A stretch of 64,000 bases of DNA from Oscillospiraceae bacterium (GCA_017538965.1 JAFYHU010000037.1:1-64000); one strand, 5' to 3'; positions 34,076 to 43,427 are shown, counted from the stretch's first letter. Notes: a model not told the origin generated them from the sequence alone. Numbers and translations: made by a program.

Positions 34076-34306
34076 TTACGCCGCCTGCGTATAGTCCATA
34101 ACAAGAATTCTGGCTGCAATCTTCTGCACACTATCCAGAATCTCATCAATCTTTTCCATTACTGAGGCAGCATACACTACTTCCCCGCATTGCGTGCATT
34201 TTTTGCAGGGTACGTTCTCAATAATCACATAGCAATTATCAAGCTGAGCAAAATAGGTGCTCGTATCGTCTTTCATCGTATCTGCTTTACAAAGAAGGCA
34301 TTTCAT
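34076..34306 (-). CDS. YgiT-type zinc-finger (MqsA-like) antitoxin
   Basis: A 76-residue protein with CLLC near the start and CKKCTQCGE near 34-42, giving the two C-x-x-C pairs of the YgiT/MqsA zinc finger. A helix with VMEKIDEILDSVQKIAAR ends the protein; the HTH half of full MqsA is absent. Its ATG overlaps the stop of the DUF4258 gene by 4 nt. By family knowledge this is the antitoxin of a two-gene module. Confidence 0.8.
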   Translation of the reverse strand: MKCLLCKADTMKDDTSTYFAQLDNCYVIIENVPCKKCTQCGEVVYAASVMEKIDEILDSVQKIAARILVMDYTQAA

Positions 34307-34623
34307 TGTTCTTTCTCCTTTCTCGCGCTGTAATCATCATTCCATTTTGTACTGTCGGGATAATACGCTGTAATGATTCTGCCGGCGCTTCCCTCATCAC
34401 TCATACATACGTGAATGCTTTGACCTCGCATATCTTTTCCAAGTATCAGGCAGCTTGGATATGGGTAATCTTCCGGATATTGCTCTATTATGAAGCCGTT
34501 TTCAACTGCGCCTCGAATATCTCTTGCACGTATGCCTCTCTGCCGGGCACGTTCCGCAGCGTGTTCTGTAACAAACACAGCATCTTCCTGATAGTATTTC
34601 CGTAACTGCTCAATATCTATCAC
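34303..34623 (-). CDS. DUF4258 toxin-like protein
   Basis: A 106-residue protein. FVTEHAAERARQRGIRARDI, GAVENGFIIEQYPEDYPYPS and IHVCMSDEGSAGRIITAYYP are the three DUF4258 segments; the fold is related to RelE/BECR RNases. H-x-x-x-R-x-x-x-R near residues 20-28 could be the active centre. The start is GTG with GGGAGG at 7 nt. Paired by a 4-nt overlap with the zinc-finger antitoxin. Confidence 0.8.
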   Translation of the reverse strand: MIDIEQLRKYYQEDAVFVTEHAAERARQRGIRARDIRGAVENGFIIEQYPEDYPYPSCLILGKDMRGQSIHVCMSDEGSAGRIITAYYPDSTKWNDDYSARKEKEQ

Positions 34624-34837
34624 TTATTTTCCTCCCTTCTGTTGGTATAAACAGAACCAGACAGTGGTCGTATCGGCTAAGCTCATGATCAGTGATTGCT
34701 TTCACAGTTGCACCAGCTTCCACGATTTTCCTAGCCTCAGGAAAATCGTATTCTGGGTCATGGCCGCTGTTTTTGCAGGCAATTATACCTGCTCTTTTAG
34801 TGTCAACCGGTTTTAATGTCGGTCGCAAAAGAAGCAA
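34610..34837 (-). pseudogene. DinD-like fragment
   Basis: The frame reads ACKNSGHDPEYDFPEARKIV, then EAGATVKAITDHELSRYDHC. The SGHD...D-x-x-LSRY part corresponds to the central region of DNA-damage-inducible protein D; the usual CYLIVQNGDPRK continuation is replaced by an unrelated tail, and only a TTG start is available. It overlaps the DUF4258 start by 14 nt. A second fragment of the same gene type lies at 24210. Confidence 0.5.
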
Positions 34838-34846
34838 TACCGAGAT

Positions 34847-35260
34847 CTAGACATTGCGTTCATAGACGGTTACTCCGTTCTTTACCGCCTCTTCCACAAT
34901 TGTGTTTCCGAGTTCCGAATAGTTCACAACATCTGCCATTCCTTTTGTCGCTCCGCTGATTGCTTTTCGCATGTTAGCAGTAAACGGCAACAGAACCCCA
35001 TCCTCATCATAGCACGGAGACGCCCAGTCTATACAGATATCCAGATCGCTTGTCATGTCACAATCGTACCTGGTAGCGCTCCCGAAGATGATTATTTTTC
35101 GAACTTCCGGATCGAGCCGAGCGGAGTCAACGATTTCTTTTACGATTTTCTGTTTAATCGGGTGAATCTTATTTGCCTGTAAAAAGGCGTCTTTCTGAAC
35201 CACCGTATTGAATTTCCATTGCTTGCCTTTACGGGCTTGTAAATATTCTTCTGTCGTCAT
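34847..35260 (-). CDS. Minimal nucleotidyltransferase (MNT-type)
   Basis: A 137-residue protein. IIIFGSATRYDCDMTSDLDI is the G-S...D-x-D signature of minimal nucleotidyltransferases. No HEPN partner gene is adjacent. AGGTG lies 5 nt before the ATG. MNT proteins often act as antitoxins that AMPylate a HEPN RNase; this one may be an orphan or act elsewhere. Confidence 0.78.
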   Translation of the reverse strand: MTTEEYLQARKGKQWKFNTVVQKDAFLQANKIHPIKQKIVKEIVDSARLDPEVRKIIIFGSATRYDCDMTSDLDICIDWASPCYDEDGVLLPFTANMRKAISGATKGMADVVNYSELGNTIVEEAVKNGVTVYERNV

Positions 35261-35324
35261 ATTTACACCTGCTTTCTTATTTCTTTACTAACAGCAATGT
35301 GTCAAGAACAGTTCTGTTGGCACA

Positions 35325-38300
35325 CTACGCAACAATCACCGCGTTGTCTTTCACCTGGTTGATGGCGGACATCAGGGCCGTTCTTGTTTTTGCATCAAAC
35401 AGTTTCACAAAATTCACCGGCTTGTCAAAGGGCGGCTTCATAAGTTCGGTAATGTTCTCCATATAGCCGTTCTGTTCCATATGATTGATAATCTTGTGGA
35501 CAAACTCAATCTGCCGCTGGTTCAAGCCCTCATCATTGATAAACTGGGAAAAAGCTTCCATCGCCGCCTGATGATCCAACTTGGCAATCCTGCGGATCAG
35601 CAGGCCGAAAGGCGTATCTCCGTACTCCCGCTCATAATCTTCCCTGCTGCCAAGCTCGGCGGTCAAAATTCGCTCCAGTTCGGAGTAGTCTCCGGGAGAG
35701 AGCCGGATATTGTGTGTCAGCTTGTAAATTGCCATGGTATCCCCGTGCTCATTGATATAGCGGTTTACCTTTTCCCTGTACGCTTCATAATCATAGGGAG
35801 ACTCCAGAACAACTCCCTCGCTCCTGGCAATGACCGGATCGGTCAGGCGCGTCACGATCGGATTTCTCAACGGATTGTCCAGAAACCTGATCAGGCCGCG
35901 CAGTTCCTCACGGACACGCTCAAAGGCCAGAATATCATTCGCCTCCCAGAAGGCATCGGTGTTGACTTCCCGAATCACCGGAAGCTTTGCCTGCACCTGT
36001 GGGATACTGGCCTTTTTCTCCAGTGCGGCAGCAATCCCGCACAGCTGATTCTTTGACTTGCCAAGCAGGTACTCTTCCATGCCGGCAATCATCATGCCGT
36101 ACATGAAATTGTCAAAGCGCAGCGCCATCTCATCGTCGTCCTGAATATGAATCACCGGAGCGATGTATCTGATGAGCTCTCCCTTGCTGCTGTCGCTGAT
36201 ATCGTCAAAGGCAGAGCGCTCCTTGTATTTCTCGACATACTGCTTCCGGAGCCGCACTTCTACCAGATCATAGTTAAGAGCTGCTACCTCGGCATGGCAT
36301 TCATCAACCAGCGCAGCCCGCCACTTCTGCACCTTTTTCGCCTGATAGCTGCTATCCTGGAGCATGGCCGCCAAGGTAATGCGTTTGCCGAAGATGCTCT
36401 CCGAAAGGGTCTTTGTCTCCCGGGTCTCATATCCTTCCTTATGCTCCCGGAAGTATTCGAAGTTTCCGCAGTAGTCGAAAATCAGGAATCGCCGCTTACC
36501 GATATACTCTCCTTCGATCTGATCAAAGCAGGTAAGTGCCGGACATGTTCGCGTACCGCGCCCGATCATCTGCCAGAACTTGGTTTTCGAGCGCACTTTC
36601 TTGAAGAACACCAGGTTGACGCATTCCGGTACATCAATGCCGGTGTCCATCATATCGACGGATACTGCAATATGCGGCTCCTTCTCCGCGATCTTGAAGG
36701 CGTCAATGGCAGTCTGGGCGTAATCATCGTCGCATATGATTCTCTGAGCAAAGGTTCCCTTATAGTTCGGGTACAGTTTGTTGAAGCGCTGGAGAATAAA
36801 TTCCGCATGGCGCTTATTCTGCGCAAAGACAATCGTTTTGCCGATCCGCTCGCCGCCGGCAACCTTGATGCCGCTCTCCATCAGATCCTGCAGGACGGTG
36901 TCAACCGTCAGCTCGTTAAAAACGAATTTGTTCAGGTCGGATGAAGGAATGAAGTCCGGCAGAACCTCATCCTCGACGAAGTCATCCTCATAGCGTTCCT
37001 TGTCCTCTTCGGACAAATCGTCATAGTGAATGCCTTCCTCCAGGAATCTGGTCTTCACTTCATAGTTGTAATACGGCACCAGGACATGATCCTTATAAAC
37101 AGCCGTATCGTAATCATAGGCATAGGTCGGAACACCGTTTTCCATCTCGAAGAAATCATAGGTGTTCCGATCGACATCCGTTTTGGGCGTCGCCGTCAGG
37201 CCGACCAGGATCGCGTCAAAATAATCGAAGATGGCCCGGTATTTCTTAAAGATGCTCCGGTGGCTTTCATCGATCACGATGATGTCAAAATGCGCGGGCG
37301 TAAACAGAACTCCCCCGTCCTTTGACTTCTCCGCATCGATCGCGTTCAGCATCGTCGGATAGGTCGAAAAGACGATCCTGGCGTTGCGGTCGTCCTTATT
37401 GGAGCAGAGGTTGCAGAGCGACATATCCGGCAGATAGTCCTTGAAGGCATCCTTCGCCTGTTTGACGAGCGCGGTTCTGTCGGCGAGGAAGAGGATATTC
37501 GTGGCGTAGCCGCCGCGGCTCATAACATCGACCAGGCTCGCCGCGGTTCTGGTTTTCCCGGTACCGGTCGCCATGACAAGAAGGTGCTTCGTGAATCCCT
37601 GCGCGGTATGTTCGCAGACGGCACGAATAGCCTCTTTCTGATAGACACGATTCGTGATTCTGTCATCGATCAGAATCTGAAGCAAGTCCTTCCGCTCGGT
37701 GCGGCGGTTCATCAGTTTCTGGAGATCATCCTTGCTGAAGATGCCGCTGACCTGACGCTGCGGTGCGGTCTGATCATCCCAGAACCAGGTCTCAAAGCCG
37801 TTGGTATTGAAAATCATCGGCCTGCGCCCGAACCTCCGCTCGAGGCAGTCGGCATAAAGCCCGGCCTGAATCCGACCCTTGTTCGGATCCTTGCTGCTGC
37901 GCTTCGCCTCAACCACGGCCAGAGGAAGGCCGTCCCTGCCGAAGAGGACATAGTCGACATAGCCCGACTGCCCCGGGATGCCATTCATGTCATCGACCGG
38001 ATATTCTTCCTGCACATCCGCGTCCACGCCAGCAAACTTCCAGCCCATGAGCTTCATATCGACATCGATATAAATCTTGCGGGTCTGATATTCGGTGATG
38101 TCTTCCGGCCGGAAGGTACGGGTCTGCTGATGCTCTTCCTTGTTTGCCGTGTACTGAGCAGACATGGCGGCAATCTGCTTCTGCAGGGATTCAATCACCG
38201 CATCTTTTTCGAACAGGAGGCTCTCCTGTTCTTTTATTTTTCTGGTATCGACAATGACCTTTTCGGCCGGGATCCGGGACTCGTCGAAATGGCGCTCCTG

Positions 38301-38687
38301 ATAATCCGTTCCGTAGCAGTAGTCGATCCACTCGATGAACTCGAAGAGGCCTTTCAGCGAAATCAGAGAATCCGCGGGTTGAACATTGCGCTCGGTATGG
38401 ACGGCCACGTTGCCCAGCTTCACGATATAGGGAAGCTTGCCCCAGGTGTTGCGGTCCATGGCAAAGCGGAAAGTGGGCTCGTGGATCAGGGACTGGAGAT
38501 TGTCCTTATAAGGCATCTGAATAGAATCGTCCGCGGAATATACCCACTTCACGGCCAGCTCCAGGGCCTTGCGGCATCCTACCGCGCACATAGCCGGCGC
38601 AGAGGCATAGACCTTTTCGGCCTCGACCGCCGCCGCGGCAAACAGAGCATATTCACTTTTTCCGAGTAAGAACGCGAAATTGCTCAT
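35325..38687 (-). CDS. hsdR: Type I restriction enzyme, R subunit
   Basis: A 1120-residue protein. Residues 1-130 are a DUF4145-like domain and 150-190 a coiled coil. The nuclease domain (about 195-310) has DYVLFGRDGLPLAVVEAKRS with the D...E-x-K triad. The SF2 motor shows MATGTGKTRTAASL, VIDESHRS (DEAH-like), LTATPKTDVDRNTYDFF and QMIGRGTRTCP. The C-terminal part is EcoEI_R_C-like and would bind the methylase. It translocates DNA and cleaves unmodified phage DNA at a distance. GCAGGAG precedes the ATG. It is the last gene after hsdS. Confidence 0.95.
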   Translation of the reverse strand: MSNFAFLLGKSEYALFAAAAVEAEKVYASAPAMCAVGCRKALELAVKWVYSADDSIQMPYKDNLQSLIHEPTFRFAMDRNTWGKLPYIVKLGNVAVHTERNVQPADSLISLKGLFEFIEWIDYCYGTDYQERHFDESRIPAEKVIVDTRKIKEQESLLFEKDAVIESLQKQIAAMSAQYTANKEEHQQTRTFRPEDITEYQTRKIYIDVDMKLMGWKFAGVDADVQEEYPVDDMNGIPGQSGYVDYVLFGRDGLPLAVVEAKRSSKDPNKGRIQAGLYADCLERRFGRRPMIFNTNGFETWFWDDQTAPQRQVSGIFSKDDLQKLMNRRTERKDLLQILIDDRITNRVYQKEAIRAVCEHTAQGFTKHLLVMATGTGKTRTAASLVDVMSRGGYATNILFLADRTALVKQAKDAFKDYLPDMSLCNLCSNKDDRNARIVFSTYPTMLNAIDAEKSKDGGVLFTPAHFDIIVIDESHRSIFKKYRAIFDYFDAILVGLTATPKTDVDRNTYDFFEMENGVPTYAYDYDTAVYKDHVLVPYYNYEVKTRFLEEGIHYDDLSEEDKERYEDDFVEDEVLPDFIPSSDLNKFVFNELTVDTVLQDLMESGIKVAGGERIGKTIVFAQNKRHAEFILQRFNKLYPNYKGTFAQRIICDDDYAQTAIDAFKIAEKEPHIAVSVDMMDTGIDVPECVNLVFFKKVRSKTKFWQMIGRGTRTCPALTCFDQIEGEYIGKRRFLIFDYCGNFEYFREHKEGYETRETKTLSESIFGKRITLAAMLQDSSYQAKKVQKWRAALVDECHAEVAALNYDLVEVRLRKQYVEKYKERSAFDDISDSSKGELIRYIAPVIHIQDDDEMALRFDNFMYGMMIAGMEEYLLGKSKNQLCGIAAALEKKASIPQVQAKLPVIREVNTDAFWEANDILAFERVREELRGLIRFLDNPLRNPIVTRLTDPVIARSEGVVLESPYDYEAYREKVNRYINEHGDTMAIYKLTHNIRLSPGDYSELERILTAELGSREDYEREYGDTPFGLLIRRIAKLDHQAAMEAFSQFINDEGLNQRQIEFVHKIINHMEQNGYMENITELMKPPFDKPVNFVKLFDAKTRTALMSAINQVKDNAVIVA

Positions 38688-38707
38688 ACGAACCGCTCCT
38701 GCATGTT

Positions 38708-39799
38708 TTATCCGAAATACTCCTGCATCAGGGAGTCAAACAAAAGCTGCGTTTCTTCCAAAGACTTCTGAATGACAGATTTGGATTTGTCGATCTGAGC
38801 GACAAAGGCGGCGAACCGCTCCTGAAGCTCCACACTCGGCACCATGATGTTTAGCTTTTTTAGCATTGCTATTGATAAATAAGCCACTGTTGACCCAGCC
38901 TGCAAGCTGTCAATCTGTTTCCTGAAGCCCGGCATATCGAACAAATATTTAATATACAACGGACTTATTTCCCCTGAATAGTGACTAAGCCAGCTAATCA
39001 TCCCATCCTGAAAATAGAAGCGATCGTTCTCGGAAATAATGTAGCAACGGCCTAGCGTTCCCCTTGACGTTACAAGAATGTCTCCGGAATCTGGTACGAG
39101 GCCTTGTGCTTTTAACTCCTCATATCTGCTTTCCGGAATAAACAAACTACTATCTACATTTCCTGTGTCCATTTTCGCAACAAGGTCAGATATTCGCCAA
39201 AACGGAACACCTTCCAAAGATTGCTCTTCTTGATAAATCCGCTTACTTGAACCCACATCACATAAAGAACTCAACTTTTTGGTTGACCACCCTTTATCGT
39301 TGAACTCTGGATCCCCAAACATCTCGACAAATCGGACTTTGATGAGCTCGTCGAGTTGTTCGATCTGTTGCTTGCGTAAGCTTTTTATCCTTTCAATTCT
39401 AACAAGTTTATCAACTACCATTGCTTGCTTATCAAGAGGGGGCAGTTCCAATTCTATTTTTAAAAGATCGGCTTTTGTTAGGCTCGGAATTGTAACAGCT
39501 TTATTAAGTCGCTCAAAATCATATCTACAGCAAAAATAATACAGATAACGCGGCAGCAGTACATCTCTTTTAGCCTCGAGCCCGAAAGCGGTGTCAACGT
39601 TCCAGAATGGCTCTTCAACAAAAATGGGCTTATTGATATTTCCCTTGCGCCCTATTATAACCGTGTTCGCTTGGCAAATATAATCATTTGCATATCCCAT
39701 AATGCCGCCGCTCCCATATATTGGAAACGTCCCCTTTGGATCTTCAACACTTTTTTGGTTGCGGCCGTTTTTTATTACAAGGACATCATCGAATGTCAT
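38708..39799 (-). CDS. hsdS: Type I restriction-modification specificity subunit
   Basis: About 363 residues. Two target-recognition domains (about 1-115 and 175-315) alternate with two conserved helical repeats: PPLDKQAMVVDKLVRIERIK and PSVELQERFAAFVAQIDKSK. It recognises the bipartite target and bridges HsdM and HsdR. The ATG at 39799 (MTFDDVLVIKNG) is preferred; the frame extends to 39841 and would overlap the small upstream gene. It ends 20 bp before hsdR. Confidence 0.92.
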   Translation of the reverse strand: MTFDDVLVIKNGRNQKSVEDPKGTFPIYGSGGIMGYANDYICQANTVIIGRKGNINKPIFVEEPFWNVDTAFGLEAKRDVLLPRYLYYFCCRYDFERLNKAVTIPSLTKADLLKIELELPPLDKQAMVVDKLVRIERIKSLRKQQIEQLDELIKVRFVEMFGDPEFNDKGWSTKKLSSLCDVGSSKRIYQEEQSLEGVPFWRISDLVAKMDTGNVDSSLFIPESRYEELKAQGLVPDSGDILVTSRGTLGRCYIISENDRFYFQDGMISWLSHYSGEISPLYIKYLFDMPGFRKQIDSLQAGSTVAYLSIAMLKKLNIMVPSVELQERFAAFVAQIDKSKSVIQKSLEETQLLFDSLMQEYFG

Positions 39800-39818
39800 C
39801 CCATCATCCCCATAAATA

Positions 39819-40064
39819 TCAATCTGACTTAGCAATAGCAAGATTTGAATGCTGAATCAATACCTGGTACCGGGAAATCTCTTCTTCAGTAAAGCCATGG
39901 ATATCTTCCCAGCGATAGTCGGGCAGCCAGCAAATGGCACTGTGAAAGCCGCCGATTACTGGCTTCTCTATGCAGACTTTTACGCATTCTTTTCCATCGT
40001 CTGTAAGGACCTCAGAATGTACGATTTCAGTTTCATCCGGTAAGGTCATAAATGGATACAGCAT
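39819..40064 (-). CDS. Small conserved protein of unknown function next to hsdS
   Basis: About 81 residues: LPDETEIVHSEVLTDDGKEC, then VIGGFHSAICWLPDYRWEDI and GFTEEEISRYQ. It resembles unnamed small proteins of Clostridia. The ATG at 40064 follows GAGGA at about 8 nt; an alternative TTG at 40106 overlaps the upstream stop codon. Sits between the acetyltransferase and hsdS. Confidence 0.6.
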   Translation of the reverse strand: MLYPFMTLPDETEIVHSEVLTDDGKECVKVCIEKPVIGGFHSAICWLPDYRWEDIHGFTEEEISRYQVLIQHSNLAIAKSD

Positions 40065-40102
40065 TTTTTCAGTCCTCGTAATCGAACCTTTTGGAATGAT
40101 CG

Positions 40103-40612
40103 TCAATTGTCTGTCTCAGCCAAGGCAGAGAGCCGTCCCCCGTCTTGCAACTCACACGCCATAATGTATTCTTCAGCATTCTCATCAACTGTCATGAAAC
40201 CGACAGCCTCATACATTCTAACTGCATAGTTGGCTTTCTGTACTGCAAGCGATGCCCTCTTGTACCCCTGACTCTTCAGCAGTTCCAGCATCTTTTGCAT
40301 CATAGCAGTTCCGATGCCATGACCTCGGTATTCTTTGTATAGTGAAATTGCAAAGGAAGGCGTGTCGTCATCCACATGGCCGTAGTCATACATGATCCGA
40401 GTCCAGACAGCGCCGACCACCTTACCGTCCACTTCTGCCACATAGCAGTTGTCAGCAGGGCCGTCCCCAAACTTCTCATAATACAAAGAAAGCTCCGGTT
40501 GCGTTATGATCGATCTGTCAGGGGGCTCTGTACCATCTGGAATAAAGATCGCCTCGTACAAGAATTCTTTCAACAGTTCTGTTTCATCATCTCTGAGTTT
40601 TCGGATTGTCAT
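40103..40612 (-). CDS. GNAT acetyltransferase
   Basis: A 169-residue protein. The acetyl-CoA loop is KEYRGHGIGTAMMQKML (R-G-x-G-I-G/A), and YKRASLAVQKANYAVRMYEA with VGF is the C-terminal signature. Substrate unknown. It lies inside the restriction-modification region between tag and hsdS. Confidence 0.85.
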   Translation of the reverse strand: MTIRKLRDDETELLKEFLYEAIFIPDGTEPPDRSIITQPELSLYYEKFGDGPADNCYVAEVDGKVVGAVWTRIMYDYGHVDDDTPSFAISLYKEYRGHGIGTAMMQKMLELLKSQGYKRASLAVQKANYAVRMYEAVGFMTVDENAEEYIMACELQDGGRLSALAETDN

Positions 40613-40626
40613 CTATTATGGTCATC

Positions 40627-41232
40627 CTATTTCACTTCTTTATCCCGGCGCTTCCTTACCGTCGGATGCGCATCGTTGATCTTTTGATAGCACAGGCAAT
40701 CCTTGTCGTGGTCATTGATGATCCCGCAGGCCTGCAGGTGGGAGTAGATCGTCACCGCACCCACGTACTTGAAACCGCGCTTCTTCAGATCTTTGCTGAT
40801 CCTGTCGGAAAGACCGTTGCTGACCGGGATCGGGCCATTATCGTGTCCGTTGTATAAAATCGTCTTCCCGCCGGAGAATCCCCAGATATAATCGCAGAAG
40901 CTCCCATACTCCTCGCGCACCGTCTGGTAGCACCGGGCATTATTGATCACAGCCTGTACCTTGCGTGGGGAGCGGATCATACCCTCTGTATTCAAGATAC
41001 GCTCCACATCAGCATCATCATAGTCGGCGATCTTATCATAGTCGAAGTTATCGAAGCACTCACGAAAGATTTCACGCTTCTTCAGCATCAGATCCCAACT
41101 CAGGCCGCATTGCAGGCATTCCAGCGTCAGGTGCTCAAACATGTGCCGGTCATCATGCACAGGAATGCCCCATTCGGTATCGTGGTATATTCTATTGGTC
41201 TCGTTCATACCAGCCCAAGTACAGTAGCCCAT
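40627..41232 (-). CDS. tag: DNA-3-methyladenine glycosylase I
   Basis: A 201-residue base-excision enzyme. CTWAG near residue 4, YHDTEWGIPVHDDRHMFEHL, LECLQCGLSW and NDHDKDCLC near the C-terminus (the Cys/His residues that bind zinc) are diagnostic of Tag. It removes 3-methyladenine from alkylated DNA. AAGGAAA precedes the ATG. It separates hsdM from hsdS and hsdR. Confidence 0.93.
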   Translation of the reverse strand: MGYCTWAGMNETNRIYHDTEWGIPVHDDRHMFEHLTLECLQCGLSWDLMLKKREIFRECFDNFDYDKIADYDDADVERILNTEGMIRSPRKVQAVINNARCYQTVREEYGSFCDYIWGFSGGKTILYNGHDNGPIPVSNGLSDRISKDLKKRGFKYVGAVTIYSHLQACGIINDHDKDCLCYQKINDAHPTVRKRRDKEVK

Positions 41233-41439
41233 CCTTGACTTTCCTTTATTTGATCAGTTTGTCTCTATACGTCGATACCTAAAGATGCCACATCTCATCA
41301 TTCTCATAAAACAGAAGGTTTGAAAAAAATCTAAAACTGAAAACATTTCAGGAAATGTCAGGAAATGTCGCTATATCTGTTTGCTATAATGTACATGACA
41401 CCGTCACAGGGTGCAATCCCCAGGTCGCTCCCTACAGGA

Positions 41440-41492
41440 GAAGGAGACTCCCTCAGTCAGCTTTGCTGACAGCTCCCTCAGAGATGGAGCCA
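41440..41492. repeat. Repeat family F (CTCCCTCAGTCAGC...GCTGACAGCTCCCTCAG)
   Basis: GTCAGC and GCTGAC pair around TTT inside two CTCCCTCAG words. I recall this repeat from other gut Clostridia. No gene is seen in 41233-41750. Confidence 0.5.
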
Positions 41493-41498
41493 AAAACC

Positions 41499-41601
41499 CA
41501 TTTCATCAGCAGAGGTTTTTCTGCCGCAGGGGGTCTGGGATTCGTGATCAGGTTTCGAAATCAAAACGACCACTGCGGGAAAGCAGAAACCTGCTTTCCT
41601 T
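41499..41601. repeat. Repeat family C copy 5
   Basis: GGTTTTTCTGCCGCAGGGGG, GATTCGTGATCAGG, TTTCGAAATCAAAACGACCA, AAGCAGAAACCTGCTTTCC: same order of words as the copies at 6034 and 10044-10430. Confidence 0.6.
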
Positions 41602-41656
41602 TGGGCGCCTGCGGGCGCGGGAATTACGGAGCGATCAGGGGATCGCTCCCTACGGG
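41602..41656. repeat. Repeat family B copy 5
   Basis: GGGCGCCTGCGGGCGCGGG then GGAGCGATC/GATCGCTCC then CTACGGGCG, directly after family C as at 10252. Confidence 0.6.
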
Positions 41657-41750
41657 CGAAAAGGAGGAGATGCGGATTGCCACGACAATGTGGGCACCGT
41701 CTCGAAATGACAAATTGGGGGTAAACAGCTTATTTTATATACCGATAATG

Positions 41751-43337
41751 TCAATCGCCCTTGCCGAGCAGAGCTTTCAGTTCGGCGAGTTCCTGCCGGA
41801 TTTCGAATTCCAGATTCTCGATGTTTCGGAGAATCTCGGAAGTGGGCGGATATTCTACGGGTTTGTACTCCGTCTTCTTGTATTTGTTGATGGACAGGTC
41901 ATAATCGTTGTCGACGATCTCCTGCTTGGGGACGAAGAAGCTCTGTTCGGTCCGGGCACGAGCGGATTCGTCATAGGGAGACGGATTGCCACGGGCTTCG
42001 CCCTCGCAATGACAGGAGAACGAGCGGAAACGGGCAATGATATCGGGGATGTCGCTGTCCGGGAGCTCGCTGCGCTTATCGTCCAGAGAAAAGCCGTCCG
42101 ACTTCATATCATAGAACCAGACCTGATCCGTACCGCCGGCGCCTGTCTTGGTAAAGACGAGGACCGCCGTCGAGACGCCGGCATAGGGTTTGAATACACC
42201 GGAGGGCATGGAAATGACCGCCCGGAGATGATGGTTTTCCACAAGTTCCTTGCGGATGGCCTTATGGGCTGTCGAAGAGCCGAAGAGCACGCCGTCCGGC
42301 ACGATGCAGGCACAGCGCCCGCCCTTCTTCAGCATGCGGAGAAACAGCGCCACAAACAGCAGCTCCGTTTTCTTCGTGTTGGTGATCGCCTTCAGATTGT
42401 CGTGGATACTCTCCGCGTCCACAGTGCCTTTAAACGGCGGATTCGCCAGGCAGACCGTAAACTTGTCGCTGATCTGGTTCTGCTTGGAAACACTGTCCTT
42501 ATAGTCGATATCCGGGGAACTGATGGAATGCAGCATCAGGTTCATAGCCGAAATACGCAGCATGGTCCGGTCGGTATCATAACCGGTAAAAGCGGGGCTG
42601 GAGAAATGCTCCCACTGTTCGGCGGTCATGGTGGTTTCATAGTTACGGCGAATGTATTCCGACGCAGACACCAGGAAGCCCGCCGTGCCGCAGGCCGGAT
42701 CGCAGATCACATCGTCCGGGGTCGGCTGCACCAGCTCTACCATCATCTCGCGGATATGCTTCGGGGTGCGGAACTGACCGTTCTGGCCGGCTGTAGATAG
42801 CTTACCCAGCATGTATTCATACAGGTCGCCCTGCATGTCCAGATCGGCAATATCGTGCTCATACAGGTCATCCAGCCCGGTGATGATCTTCTGAAGCACC
42901 TGCGGCGTCGGGATCAGAAACATGGCGTCGCTCATGTAGCGGGCAAAGGCCGTGTTGCTGTCCACGGGTCTGTCCGGTTCGTCCGGAATTTCGATCATCT
43001 CCCCCTGGGGAGTGAAATCCGGCAGGCGGCCGTAACGGAGGTTTTTAATTGCAGGGAATACGTGCCGGGAAATGACTTCATAGATCTGACGGGGATCGTT
43101 GTTCTTGAATCGGCTCCAGCGCATATTCTGGCCGATCTCGGACTGGGGAAAGATTTTGGGCAGTTTTTCTCCCGTCATGTTTTCAAACTCTTCCGTCTCC
43201 AGTTCTTTCTCGTCCAGAGAACGGATAAACATCAGGTAGGTCAACTGTTCGATGACCGTCAGCGGATTGGTGATGCCGCCCGCCCAGATATCCGTCCAGA
43301 TTTTGTCGACCTTATTCTTGATGACGCCCGTGATCAT
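41751..43337 (-). CDS. hsdM: Type I restriction-modification methylase subunit (with repeat insertion)
   Basis: A 528-residue N6-adenine methyltransferase. The N-terminal helical domain (1-150) is followed by DPACGTAGFLV (SAM site, motif I), CLANPPF (catalytic N-P-P-F) and MPSGVFKPYAGVSTAVL. Near the C-terminus the frame contains SCHCEGEARGNPSPYDESAR, which is the translation of palindromic repeat family G and is not part of normal HsdM; the frame resumes at TEQSFFVPKQEI. The ATG at 43337 follows GGAGG at 8 nt. It methylates host DNA with HsdS and HsdR. Confidence 0.93.
   Translation of the reverse strand: MITGVIKNKVDKIWTDIWAGGITNPLTVIEQLTYLMFIRSLDEKELETEEFENMTGEKLPKIFPQSEIGQNMRWSRFKNNDPRQIYEVISRHVFPAIKNLRYGRLPDFTPQGEMIEIPDEPDRPVDSNTAFARYMSDAMFLIPTPQVLQKIITGLDDLYEHDIADLDMQGDLYEYMLGKLSTAGQNGQFRTPKHIREMMVELVQPTPDDVICDPACGTAGFLVSASEYIRRNYETTMTAEQWEHFSSPAFTGYDTDRTMLRISAMNLMLHSISSPDIDYKDSVSKQNQISDKFTVCLANPPFKGTVDAESIHDNLKAITNTKKTELLFVALFLRMLKKGGRCACIVPDGVLFGSSTAHKAIRKELVENHHLRAVISMPSGVFKPYAGVSTAVLVFTKTGAGGTDQVWFYDMKSDGFSLDDKRSELPDSDIPDIIARFRSFSCHCEGEARGNPSPYDESARARTEQSFFVPKQEIVDNDYDLSINKYKKTEYKPVEYPPTSEILRNIENLEFEIRQELAELKALLGKGD
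41983..42014. repeat. Palindromic repeat family G inside hsdM
   Basis: ATTGC...GGGC-TTC-GCCC...GCAAT forms a hairpin and is followed by GACAGG. The same outer words occur twice at 47350-47451. Here it is read through in frame in the minus-strand gene. Confidence 0.75.
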
Positions 43338-43427
43338 ATCTATTTCCTCCAACAGCAGGTGTCTTTACCGGATTCAAAAACAGGTTTTCCCATAATACTA
43401 ATAATCCAAATTATAGTATAACATAAA

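Noticed and set aside
34780..34830. TTGACA followed by TATAAT on the minus strand
   Set aside because: The spacer is only 13 bp and the hexamers lie inside a gene fragment; unlikely to be a working promoter.
41355..42800. 481-codon plus-strand frame across repeats and hsdM
   Set aside because: It starts in repeat families F and C and continues antisense to hsdM; no domain is recognisable.
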